A stretch of DNA of 5,315 nt. Origin: an uncultured Clostridia bacterium (lineage in GTDB: Bacteria; Bacillota; Clostridia; Christensenellales; Pumilibacteraceae). The DNA is taken from positions 1-5,315 of the forward strand of contig CANPYH010000094.1 in NCBI GenBank assembly GCA_947588325.1, given 5' to 3'. Below the pieces are notes generated by a model. It searched no databases and was not told the DNA's origin. It worked only from the letters and a program-made list of their open reading frames with translations. Numbering within the stretch: position 1 is the stretch's first letter; the number at the start of each line of letters is the position of its first letter. The position numbers and the translations under genes were made by a program. Shown here one piece after another: positions 1 to 5,315 of this stretch.

Positions 1-876
1 CTTCTCGACCGTATCAAGACGGGCAAGACCATGCCTATGTTCACGTCCTGCTGCCCCGCTTGGGTCAAGTACGTTGAACAGACCTACCCCGAGATGATAC
101 CTCACCTCTCGACTTGCAAGTCGCCTCAGCAAATGTTCGGCGCATTGCTTAAATCATACTACTGCGAGAAGAACAATATCGACAAGAAAGACCTCTTCGT
201 CGTCAGCGTTATCCCCTGCACCGCGAAGAAACACGAGGTGGGTATCGAGGTTATGGAAGAGGACGTCGACGTCGCTCTTACGACTCGCGAACTCGCCCGC
301 ATGATCAAGACCGCGGGTATAAGGTTCGAGGACCTGCCCGACGAGGAATTCGACGCTCCGTTCGCTGAGTGCTCGGGCGGCGGTACGATATTCGGCGCAA
401 CGGGTGGCGTTATGGAAGCCGCTCTCCGCGCCGCAGCCCACATGCTTGACGGTAAGTGCGAACTTATCGACTTCAAGGAAGTCCGCGGCACCGAGCCTAT
501 CAAGGAAGCTACCTATAACGTGGCGGGTAACACCGTTCGCGTGGCAGTCGCTTCGGGGCTTGGCAACGCAAAGACCATTATCGAGGGGATCAAAGACGGC
601 TCGCGCAAGTACGACTTTGTCGAGATTATGTCCTGCCCCGGCGGTTGCGTAAACGGCGGCGGTCAGCCCGGTCTGCCCGACAGCGTCCGCAACGGCGTCG
701 AGCTTAAAGCTACCCGTGCAAAGGCGCTCTATGACAGCGACACCGCAAACAAGTATCGCCGTTCGTCGGATACTCCGCTCATGAAGATGCTTTATGACGA
801 GTATTTCGGCGCGCCTAACAGCCATAAGGCTCACGAGATACTCCACACCTCCTACAAGGCAGACAAAAAGATCTGA
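1..876 (+). CDS. hydA: [FeFe]-hydrogenase catalytic subunit, C-terminal part (5' end outside window)
   Basis: This subunit carries the H-cluster and catalyses reversible proton reduction to H2 in the cytoplasm, usually taking electrons from ferredoxin and/or NAD(P)H. The frame is open from base 1, so the ATG at 31 is internal; 291 residues are visible. All three H-cluster motifs are present: TSCCPAW (43-63, with the proton-path Cys followed by a cluster-ligand Cys), IPCTAKKHE (211-237) and EIMSCPGGCVNGGGQP (622-669), plus FGATGGVMEAALR (about 391-429) and a C-terminal PNSHKAHEILHTSYK. By recalled alignment to Clostridium pasteurianum CpI, the window starts at about residue 283, just after Glu282 of the proton path; Cys299, Ser319, Lys358, Glu361 and Met497 equivalents are kept. 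The Met before the second-motif Cys (CpI Met353) is Ile here. The N-terminal FeS domains are not visible, so a monomeric HydA cannot be told from HndD or a bifurcating HydA. The family call is very secure. Confidence 0.96.
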   Translation, partial: LLDRIKTGKTMPMFTSCCPAWVKYVEQTYPEMIPHLSTCKSPQQMFGALLKSYYCEKNNIDKKDLFVVSVIPCTAKKHEVGIEVMEEDVDVALTTRELARMIKTAGIRFEDLPDEEFDAPFAECSGGGTIFGATGGVMEAALRAAAHMLDGKCELIDFKEVRGTEPIKEATYNVAGNTVRVAVASGLGNAKTIIEGIKDGSRKYDFVEIMSCPGGCVNGGGQPGLPDSVRNGVELKATRAKALYDSDTANKYRRSSDTPLMKMLYDEYFGAPNSHKAHEILHTSYKADKKI

Positions 877-897
877 TCGGAGTAAGTAACAATAGCG

Positions 898-934
898 AAA
901 GGCGCCTTTCGGGTAATTCCGAAGGGCGCTTTTT
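898..934 (+). terminator. Intrinsic terminator of the hydrogenase gene
   Basis: An 11-bp stem pairs 902-912 (GCGCCTTTCGG) with 919-929 (CCGAAGGGCGC) around a 6-nt loop, followed by five T (930-934). A-U pairs from 898-900 extend it into the T tract. The single non-Watson-Crick pair (T907 with G924) is a U-G wobble only in + strand RNA, which fits termination of the hydrogenase transcript 21 nt after its stop codon. Confidence 0.9.
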
Positions 935-935
935 A

Positions 936-964
936 TTGCACAATGCGGGGAAATGTGTTATACT
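936..964 (+). promoter_or_regulatory. Sigma-A type promoter with extended -10 for the HAD gene
   Basis: TTGCAC (936-941) and TATACT (959-964) are separated by exactly 17 bp, and TGT at 956-958 forms an extended -10 (TGnTATACT). The -35 box begins right after the T tract of the preceding terminator. A transcription start about 7 nt past the -10 falls at 971, the A of the likely ATG. Seen in sequence; activity is inferred. Confidence 0.72.
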
Positions 965-970
965 TGGAGT

Positions 971-1699
971 ATGATTAAAAATATCTTTTTCGACATGGAC
1001 GGAACGCTGATCGATTGCAGGGCGGAGGAGTTTGTCCCGCCGTACAGAGACGCAATACTCGGCAAGTTTTCCGACTGCGAGGACGGACGGGCTATCACCA
1101 AGGTTATAATCACGTCCGCTGCGGCAATGGCGGCTAACGACGGCTCCCGCACCAACCGCGAGGCGTTTATAGCCTATGCCGACGGAAAGGTCTCCCTGCC
1201 CCTCGACGAACTCGAAGCGCGCATGACCGACTTTTACGCCAACGAGTACGACGTAATACAACCCTGCGTCCGCAAAAAACCGCTGATGATACAGGCGGTC
1301 AAGGCGCTTAAAGATAAGGGATACCGCATGGCAGTGACTACCAATCCTCTCTTCCCCAAGTACGCGTTGTGTAAGAGGCTGATCTGGGGCGGGCTTAACG
1401 AGAGCGACTTTGAGACCGTCACGTCATATGAGAATTACCGCTACGCCAAACCCAACCCCGCATACTATATACAGGTGCTGGAAGAGTTAGGCATGACTGC
1501 CGAAGAGACTATCGTCGTCGGCAACGACTACGGCGAGGATATTTTCGCAAGCAAAGCCGCGGGGCTGGGCGCCTTCTACCTCACCGACTCCCCCGCCACC
1601 GAAGAGGAAATCACGATAGCCCCCGATTACATCGGCACCTGCGCGGAGTTTTTGGACTGGGCAAGGAAATTACCTGATATCAGGAGTGTTAAGGGCTAA
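971..1699 (+). CDS. HAD-superfamily hydrolase (haloacid dehalogenase-like phosphatase, subfamily I)
   Basis: A probable cytoplasmic Mg-dependent phosphatase of 242 residues; the substrate is unknown. The HAD motifs occur in order: FFDMDGTLID with nucleophile Asp8 and acid/base Asp10; motif II in AVTTNP (Thr123/Thr124); motif III Lys160 in YAKPNP; motif IV GNDYGED with Asp186 and Asp190. The stretch between motifs I and II (about 15-115) is a helical C1-type cap and holds NDGSRTN (56-62). From memory, this segment and GNDxxED mark a Firmicutes HAD family often annotated only as HAD hydrolase or phosphoglycolate phosphatase-like. An upstream in-frame ATG at 953 would add MCYTWS, but it lies upstream of the predicted transcription start and overlaps the promoter, so 971 is preferred. 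GGAG at 966-969 is only 1 nt from that ATG, too close for a normal ribosome binding site. The gene appears monocistronic, with its own promoter and a terminator after it. Confidence 0.9.
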   Translation: MIKNIFFDMDGTLIDCRAEEFVPPYRDAILGKFSDCEDGRAITKVIITSAAAMAANDGSRTNREAFIAYADGKVSLPLDELEARMTDFYANEYDVIQPCVRKKPLMIQAVKALKDKGYRMAVTTNPLFPKYALCKRLIWGGLNESDFETVTSYENYRYAKPNPAYYIQVLEELGMTAEETIVVGNDYGEDIFASKAAGLGAFYLTDSPATEEEITIAPDYIGTCAEFLDWARKLPDIRSVKG

Positions 1700-1733
1700 A
1701 ATTCATAGTCGGATAATATTTTGATATACATAA

Positions 1734-1774
1734 AAGACACTCGAAAATAAAACTTCGGGTGTCTTGTTATTGTT
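1734..1774 (+). terminator. Terminator between the convergent HAD and DUF262 genes
   Basis: A 12-bp stem pairs AAGACACTCGAA (1734-1745) with TTCGGGTGTCTT (1754-1765) around an 8-nt A-rich loop, followed by the U-rich stretch TGTTATTGTT. The one imperfect pair, T1741 with G1758, is a wobble in + strand RNA and an A/C mismatch in - strand RNA. It therefore serves the HAD gene best. The - strand also has a short T run (CTTTTA), so it may also stop the DUF262 transcript, whose stop codon is about 35 nt before the hairpin in its own direction. Confidence 0.8.
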
Positions 1775-1800
1775 ATATGTATGCTATATTTTATAAACTT

Positions 1801-3615
1801 CTAATCTTCCAATCCGCCGTCTTTATTCCAATTCCACAAAAGAATGCTTTTATATAATTCCGCTCTTTCCCCTATCGAAGCCTTTTTAAATTCCTCATAT
1901 GGTTTGAACTGTAACTTGCTTTTTTCAATAAATTTCTGGAAATTTGGATTATTTTTATATTTTTTAGCGTTCAGAGATTGCGCTAAAATATTTTGCTCAA
2001 AATATTGCTCGACTTTAGTTGAATAAGGCGCGTCATTATATGACGCATTAAAAGATTTTGGTAAAATAAGTAAATCTCCTATATTGTTTCGCGCATCTGC
2101 AAACGCATTCTGATCTGCAAACTCGTCCGTATGCTGCTCATAATGATTGCTCCAAATATGTTCAACCTCAATATAGGGCTTATTAAGCAGATAATCAGGT
2201 GACATTGAATTTTTAGCGACTATTTCTGTAATCAGGGCAAGCAGAACCTTCAATTTCGGTCTGTTTTGCTGGTTTAACATCGGAGAATTATTCAAAGGGG
2301 GCAATTCTATCGGGTCACCGTATAATACTTTCTTTATTGCTTCAATGTCCATGTCTCTTATTTGTTTGCAAAGACCGTATATGGGCGTTTCCAAAGAACT
2401 TTGGGAAATTATCCAATGATTCCAAACTCTCCAAGTTAAAATTTTGGTTATATACTTGGATATAATTTTAATCTTTTGATTGACGATTTCATCGCTGTCT
2501 TGATATTTGATAGCAGATAAAATGAGCGCGGGCTGGAGGGTGAAATTATAATCGTTATTAACAATCAAATAAAGATATTCATTTGTGTTTCTGCTTGCAA
2601 TTATATTGTTTATTTTTTCATATTGTTTGGAAAAATATGCTATCTTCTCAATGAAAACAACATAATCTGCAGACGACTTCAAATTCAATAAGTCTTTATC
2701 ATTATCACGAACCCAACGGTGAAACTCTTTGCCGATACGGACAAAGTCGGATTTTGAATCTTTGGATTGCGAAAAGTCTTCGGCGTAGTGTCCCCTGAAA
2801 TACATCTTAAAAAATTCAAATTCAGCCTTTGAAGTGGAACTTAATTTAATCCCCACAAGTCTTTTAACCACTTCGTCAAAAAGCCCTATTGCAATATCTC
2901 TTTCGGGAAGTTCAATGTGAGCAAGCAAATATGAGCGCAACATCTCAACCTGCGTTAAAGACAAACCGCGGTCGTTCATAGTTTCAAAAATGACATATGC
3001 AAATTCATCGCTGTTCGTCCATACTTTTGAAAACACAACTTTTTCTTTTATCCAATATGCAAAATTAACAACATTATCTTTGTTTATTCGGTCATCCCAG
3101 CAATCCGAAATTTCGTTATACCGTTCTACTATATTTTCAACATATTGACGATCTTTATCGGTCGGCGTATAACTTCCTTTTTGAAATAATGAAAGCATGC
3201 AATCCTTTCTCTGCTCTATATCCAGATTAAACCTCGGCGTTCCAAAATCATCACTATAAATTGCCTTTTCTATATCCGCCCGAGGGAACTGTGACAAATT
3301 TTCATAATTATTGAGCAAATAAATAAGCAACAAAGTGAAAGTTGTAATTCTCTGCTGTCCGTCAATGATTGCGCTACGCTCGCCTTCCTTAAGAGACAAG
3401 ACGATTTCACCCATAAAATATGGATCATAGTTTCTGACTTTATCGGGCGTATCGCCTTCCTTCCAATTCTTCAAGAATTCAGTGGAAAGGTCGCTAATTA
3501 AATCCTGTAATTGTTTACTTTTCCAAACATATTCTCTTTGATAAAAATCAACATCAAACTTGTCTAAAAACAATTCTTTTAACGGGTACGCTTTGCTGTC
3601 TACGGTTTTAGCCAT
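1801..3615 (-). CDS. DUF262-DUF1524 protein, fused GmrSD-like restriction endonuclease
   Basis: A probable modification-dependent (type IV-like) or other anti-phage nuclease of 604 residues. The DUF262 (GmrS-like) domain shows FYQREYVW (24-31), IIDGQQRITT (83-92), the presumed nucleotide-binding/sensing motif, and FETMNDRGLSL with Asn214, Asp215 and Gly217. A middle region (about 240-430) without motifs I recognise follows. The C-terminal DUF1524 (GmrD-like, HNH/His-Me finger) nuclease domain has EVEHIW with candidate catalytic His486, then RNNIGDLLILPKSFN (509-523; Asn510/511 and Asn523) and Lys534. The usual HxxP reads HIWS here; from memory, a DUF262/DUF1524 subfamily has EHIW at this place, so the site is probably intact. 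The tail (NPNFQKFIEKSKLQFKPYEEF) also resembles that subfamily. The GTG at 3633 is inside the ribosome binding site, so the ATG at 3615 is chosen. The gene is very AT-rich next to its neighbours, which suggests transfer. No methylase or other defence partner is visible. The domain call is firm; target and activity are inferred. Confidence 0.9.
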   Translation of the reverse strand: MAKTVDSKAYPLKELFLDKFDVDFYQREYVWKSKQLQDLISDLSTEFLKNWKEGDTPDKVRNYDPYFMGEIVLSLKEGERSAIIDGQQRITTFTLLLIYLLNNYENLSQFPRADIEKAIYSDDFGTPRFNLDIEQRKDCMLSLFQKGSYTPTDKDRQYVENIVERYNEISDCWDDRINKDNVVNFAYWIKEKVVFSKVWTNSDEFAYVIFETMNDRGLSLTQVEMLRSYLLAHIELPERDIAIGLFDEVVKRLVGIKLSSTSKAEFEFFKMYFRGHYAEDFSQSKDSKSDFVRIGKEFHRWVRDNDKDLLNLKSSADYVVFIEKIAYFSKQYEKINNIIASRNTNEYLYLIVNNDYNFTLQPALILSAIKYQDSDEIVNQKIKIISKYITKILTWRVWNHWIISQSSLETPIYGLCKQIRDMDIEAIKKVLYGDPIELPPLNNSPMLNQQNRPKLKVLLALITEIVAKNSMSPDYLLNKPYIEVEHIWSNHYEQHTDEFADQNAFADARNNIGDLLILPKSFNASYNDAPYSTKVEQYFEQNILAQSLNAKKYKNNPNFQKFIEKSKLQFKPYEEFKKASIGERAELYKSILLWNWNKDGGLED

Positions 3616-3625
3616 GCGAGTCATT

Positions 3626-3631
3626 TCCTCC
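3626..3631 (-). promoter_or_regulatory. Ribosome binding site deciding the DUF262 gene start
   Basis: GGAGGA on the - strand (3631 down to 3626) lies 10 nt before the ATG at 3615 and only 1-2 nt before an in-frame ATG at 3624. An in-frame GTG at 3633 runs into the site itself. The spacing supports the start at 3615, giving a protein beginning MAKTVDSK. Confidence 0.72.
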
Positions 3632-3656
3632 ACAAAATATAACTGATAACATGTTT

Positions 3657-3686
3657 AATATATCATATTATTACAACATTTTTCAA
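3657..3686 (-). promoter_or_regulatory. Promoter of the DUF262-DUF1524 gene
   Basis: On the - strand, TTGAAA (3686-3681) is followed after 18 bp by TATATT (3662-3657). TGA immediately before it makes an extended -10 (TGnTATATT). The expected start near 3650 gives a leader of about 35 nt carrying the GGAGGA site. The gene thus has its own transcription unit, separate from htpG. Confidence 0.65.
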
Positions 3687-3828
3687 GGAATATCGTGCTA
3701 TTTTGCCAAGATGCCCTAAACTTTTTGTCAAAACAAATTCCAATCTTGAGAATTGTCCACAAAGTAAATAGGTTATCTTCGATATAATAATCTCAGATAG
3801 CAAGTAATTACTTCTCGAGTAACTAACA

Positions 3829-4028
3829 TTGACAATCCCCTCAGTCGGACTTCGTCCGCCAGCCCCCCTTACTAAGGGCGGCCACACATTCGTCCCCAGC
3901 TTATTTAGGTAAAATGTTGCTAAATTTGTATCATTACAAAGGTGTTGTTTCTTGCTTCGAGCGTAACTGATCCGTGTGGTCGCCATTAGTAAGGGGGGCT
4001 GGCGCGCAGCGCCTGAGGGGATTGTTAA
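3829..4028. repeat. MITE-like inverted repeat with hairpin-bearing arms
   Basis: The arms are inverted copies. ACAATCCCCTCAG (3832-3844) matches 4013-4025 exactly in reverse complement. The 29-nt block 3859-3887, beginning CCAGCCCCCCTTACTAA and ending CCACAC, matches 3974-4002 at 27 of 29 positions. Between the two blocks each arm has a small hairpin of 5-bp stem and 3-nt loop, but with different sequence: CGGAC-TTC-GTCCG on the left (3846-3858) and GGCGC-GCA-GCGCC on the right (4001-4013). The interior (3888-3973) encodes nothing and has a central hairpin TTTGTA-TCAT-TACAAA (3925-3940). The size and lack of coding fit a non-autonomous element or a head-to-head pair of dispersed palindromic repeats. 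From memory, the CCCCTCAG...CAGCCCCCCTTA pattern is widespread in gut clostridial genomes. No convincing target-site duplication is seen. Confidence 0.8.
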
Positions 4029-4093
4029 GTTAATAACAAGATAAGTAACATATTGCAAATATGCCGAGATTGTCATATAGTAATGCCAATGCA

Positions 4094-4122
4094 AAAGCAC
4101 CCTATGCGTAATAGAGTGCTTT
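4094..4122 (-). terminator. Hairpin, probable terminator of htpG
   Basis: Arms 4094-4105 and 4111-4122 form a 12-bp stem with a 5-nt loop. In - strand RNA every position pairs (one G-U at 4101/4115); in + strand RNA that position is a C/A mismatch. The - strand reads GTGCTTTTGC at its end, a short T run. It lies about 280 nt past the htpG stop codon, and I see no better terminator nearer to it. Confidence 0.55.
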
Positions 4123-4152
4123 ATACATTAAATCATCTTCTTGCACAAGCCT

Positions 4153-4275
4153 ATATCGAACCGATATGAGAGCGGCGGAGAGGTGCGGTCAGACGGGCGG
4201 GAGACGGAACTTCGCGAGGGAGTTTACTTAAAACGTAAATGACCGAGCAGAAGCGAACGTCGGCGCGCTCGTATC
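4153..4275. repeat. Tandem palindromic repeat, unit 1
   Basis: The outer stem pairs 4163-4177 with 4261-4275 (12 Watson-Crick pairs, one wobble, two mismatches). Inside are TTCGC (4211-4215) with GCGAA (4253-4257), then the core hairpin TTTAC (4223-4227) with GTAAA (4235-4239) in the block GGGAGTTTACT...CGTAAATGAC (4218-4243). A small hairpin ATATCG-AAC-CGATAT (4153-4167) overlaps its left edge. It is a repeat or structured RNA of no family I can name. Confidence 0.65.
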
Positions 4276-4374
4276 ACCGCGCCTATACGGCGCTCCTGCT
4301 GTAACACAGGAGTTTACTATAATAGGCGTAAATGACTGCGCCGAAATGTTCTCGGTTCGTGCCTATCAGCGGTG
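4275..4374. repeat. Tandem palindromic repeat, unit 2
   Basis: The core AGGAGTTTACT...CGTAAATGAC (4308-4336) repeats that of unit 1, 90 bases on. The shared pattern then continues as GAC-G-GC-GAA and, 28-29 bases later, TATCA. The outer stem is CACCGC (4275-4280) with GCGGTG (4369-4374). The middle stem is CGGCGC (4288-4293) with GCGCCG (4338-4343), replacing the TTCGC/GCGAA of unit 1 by another paired sequence. Inside lie CTCCTG/CAGGAG (4293-4298, 4307-4312) and TTTAC/GTAAA (4313-4317, 4328-4332). CGCCTAT (4280-4286) with ATAGGCG (4322-4328) is an alternative fold. Confidence 0.65.
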
Positions 4375-4400
4375 CTATGTGCCTTCCCCCTGCAAAGTCA

Positions 4401-5315
4401 TCACATAATAATGAATTCGTTGACTAACCTAACAAACTCCGTAGGGTTCTCGGGTGCTATACCCACGGTCAGCATAGCCTCGGTGTAGAGCAAGACGCAG
4501 AGGCGGCCGAACTTTGCTTTATCCTCGGAGAGAAGTCTCTCGGCAAGGGCGAACATGGGGTGGTTGGGATTAAGCTCGAGAATGTATTGCGCGCGGATAT
4601 TCTCGTTACCCGGCATACTCGAAAGCACCTTCGCCATTTCTATGGACAACTCGCCCTTTGCGGTAACGCCCGACGGGAAGTCCCCGAGCATATTGGAGAG
4701 GCGCACTTCGGTGACGTTGGTAGAGAGCGCGGACTTAACCTCGTCCAGCAATGTTTTTGCCGAGTCGGTCTTTTCCTTGCTCGCCTGCTTCTCCTCTTCG
4801 GTTTCCAGCCCGAGATCCTCGGCGGCGACGGACTTGAGCTTCTTGCCGTCGTACTCGTTCATAAGTTTAACGACGAACTCGTCCACGTTATCCGCCATAA
4901 GCAGGACGTCGTAGCCCTTCGCGGTAACGGCGGTGACCTGCGGGAGACAGCCGAGCGCGGTGAGGTCGGAACCGGCGGCGTAGTAGATATCCTTCTGTCC
5001 CTCTTTCATGGAGGCGACGTACTCTTTGAGCGTAACTTTTTTGCCCGCGGTGGACTGATACACCAAAAGGTCCTTGAGCTTGGGTATGTTCGCGCCGAAA
5101 CTCTCGTATGCGCCGAACTTGAGCGTGATACCGAAGTCGTCGAAGAACTTCTCATAAGCCGCTCTGTCCGCTTCCAACCACTTGGAAAGCTCGGAGAGTA
5201 TCTTCTTTTCCAAACTCTTCGCGATCTCACCGAGCTGCCTGTCGTGCTGTAACATCTCGCGGGAAATGTTAAGCGACAGGTCGGAGGAATCGACTACGCC
5301 CCGCATAAAGCCGAG
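4401..5315 (-). CDS. htpG: Hsp90-family chaperone HtpG, C-terminal part (5' end outside window)
   Basis: Bacterial Hsp90, a cytosolic ATP-dependent homodimeric chaperone. The visible 304 residues begin LGFMRGVVDSSDLSLNISRE, which matches the conserved middle-domain segment of HtpG (E. coli has RGLIDSSDLPLNVSRE). They continue through the MKEGQKDIYYAAGSD segment (coding at about 4970-5010) and end in the dimerisation domain, with ILELNPNHPMFALAERLL followed by LLYTEAMLTVGIAPENPTEFVRLVNEFIIM. The frame stays open to 5315, so the ATG at 5306 is internal. The N-terminal ATPase (GHKL) domain and the catalytic arginine region lie beyond the window. A charged linker rich in Glu and Lys (coding at about 4760-4830) separates the middle and C-terminal domains, as is usual. 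The stop is TGA at 4403-4401. There is no C-terminal MEEVD, as expected in bacteria. The gene runs towards, but does not overlap, the tandem palindromes. Confidence 0.95.
   Translation of the reverse strand, partial: LGFMRGVVDSSDLSLNISREMLQHDRQLGEIAKSLEKKILSELSKWLEADRAAYEKFFDDFGITLKFGAYESFGANIPKLKDLLVYQSTAGKKVTLKEYVASMKEGQKDIYYAAGSDLTALGCLPQVTAVTAKGYDVLLMADNVDEFVVKLMNEYDGKKLKSVAAEDLGLETEEEKQASKEKTDSAKTLLDEVKSALSTNVTEVRLSNMLGDFPSGVTAKGELSIEMAKVLSSMPGNENIRAQYILELNPNHPMFALAERLLSEDKAKFGRLCVLLYTEAMLTVGIAPENPTEFVRLVNEFIIM

Larger units (their letters stand above)
3687..4400. other. Gene-free intergenic region carrying repeats
   Basis: No stretch here reads like a protein on either strand. It holds, from left to right: a plain AT-rich segment (3687-3828) with only a 12-bp palindrome AAGTAATTACTT at 3802-3813; a MITE-like inverted repeat (3829-4028); an AT-rich spacer; a terminator-like hairpin (4094-4122); and a GC-rich tandem palindromic array (about 4153-4374) that ends shortly before the htpG stop codon. 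Confidence 0.7.

Noticed and set aside
154..846. Long open frame antisense to the hydrogenase gene
   Set aside because: The sense frame has all hydrogenase motifs; the antisense frame is a by-product of GC-rich codon usage.
953..970. Upstream ATG start for the HAD hydrolase
   Set aside because: It overlaps the spacer of a good promoter and precedes the predicted transcription start; HAD proteins normally begin a few residues before the DxD motif, as with the ATG at 971.
3824..4037. TAAC on both sides of the inverted repeat as a target-site duplication
   Set aside because: Four bases in AT-rich sequence at unequal distances from the arm ends are too weak to count.
3663..4100. 145-codon open frame on the - strand in the intergenic region
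   Set aside because: It runs through the MITE-like inverted repeat and over the DUF262 promoter, has no protein-like composition or family motif, and its middle is simply the translated repeat.
4151..4170. GGTTCGA on the - strand, resembling a tRNA T-loop
   Set aside because: No acceptor stem, anticodon arm or D arm can be drawn around it; the local fold is a simple ATATCG/CGATAT hairpin.
4153..4374. Tandem repeats as a possible CRISPR array
   Set aside because: There are only two diverged copies, with palindromic arms instead of unique spacers of even length, and no cas genes.
4560..5252. 230-codon open frame antisense to htpG
   Set aside because: It is a shadow of the clear HtpG coding sequence, with no recognisable motif or ribosome binding site.

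Overview
The window looks like chromosomal DNA from an uncultured strictly anaerobic Firmicute of the Clostridia type. This rests on a [FeFe]-hydrogenase catalytic subunit, a small HAD phosphatase of a family common in Clostridia, Shine-Dalgarno/sigma-A style signals, and short GC-rich palindromic repeats of a kind seen in gut clostridial genomes. No 16S or other taxonomic marker is present, so the placement is an inference.

Left part (1-1699, + strand, GC-rich): the C-terminal 291 residues of an [FeFe]-hydrogenase with the three H-cluster motifs, closed by a clean intrinsic terminator. A consensus-like extended -10 promoter follows directly. It drives a 242-residue HAD hydrolase whose ATG falls where transcription should begin, so that mRNA may be leaderless. 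A hairpin terminator at 1734-1765 lies between this gene and the convergent one.

Middle part (1801-3686, - strand, strikingly AT-rich): one 604-residue protein with an N-terminal DUF262 domain (GmrS-like, DGQQR motif) and a C-terminal DUF1524 HNH/His-Me nuclease domain (GmrD-like). It has its own promoter and a strong ribosome binding site. This is the architecture of fused GmrSD-type (type IV) modification-dependent restriction enzymes and related anti-phage nucleases. Its composition contrasts sharply with the flanking housekeeping genes, so it is best read as an acquired, solo defence gene.

Intergenic part (3687-4400, no credible gene): two different structured repeats. One is a ~200-bp MITE-like inverted repeat (3829-4028). 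Each arm carries a small hairpin with the same geometry but a different sequence. The other is a tandem pair of ~90-110-nt palindromic units (about 4153-4374) sharing the core GGAGTTTACT...CGTAAATGAC. A hairpin at 4094-4122 pairs fully only as - strand RNA and is the likeliest terminator of the gene to the right.

Right part (4401-5315, - strand, GC-rich): the C-terminal 304 residues of the Hsp90 chaperone HtpG, whose 5' part lies beyond the window. If the terminator assignment is right, the tandem palindromes lie in the htpG 3' untranslated region. Apart from the probable defence role of the DUF262 gene, the genes show no common pathway: a hydrogenase, a phosphatase and a chaperone, with an accessory gene and repeats between them.
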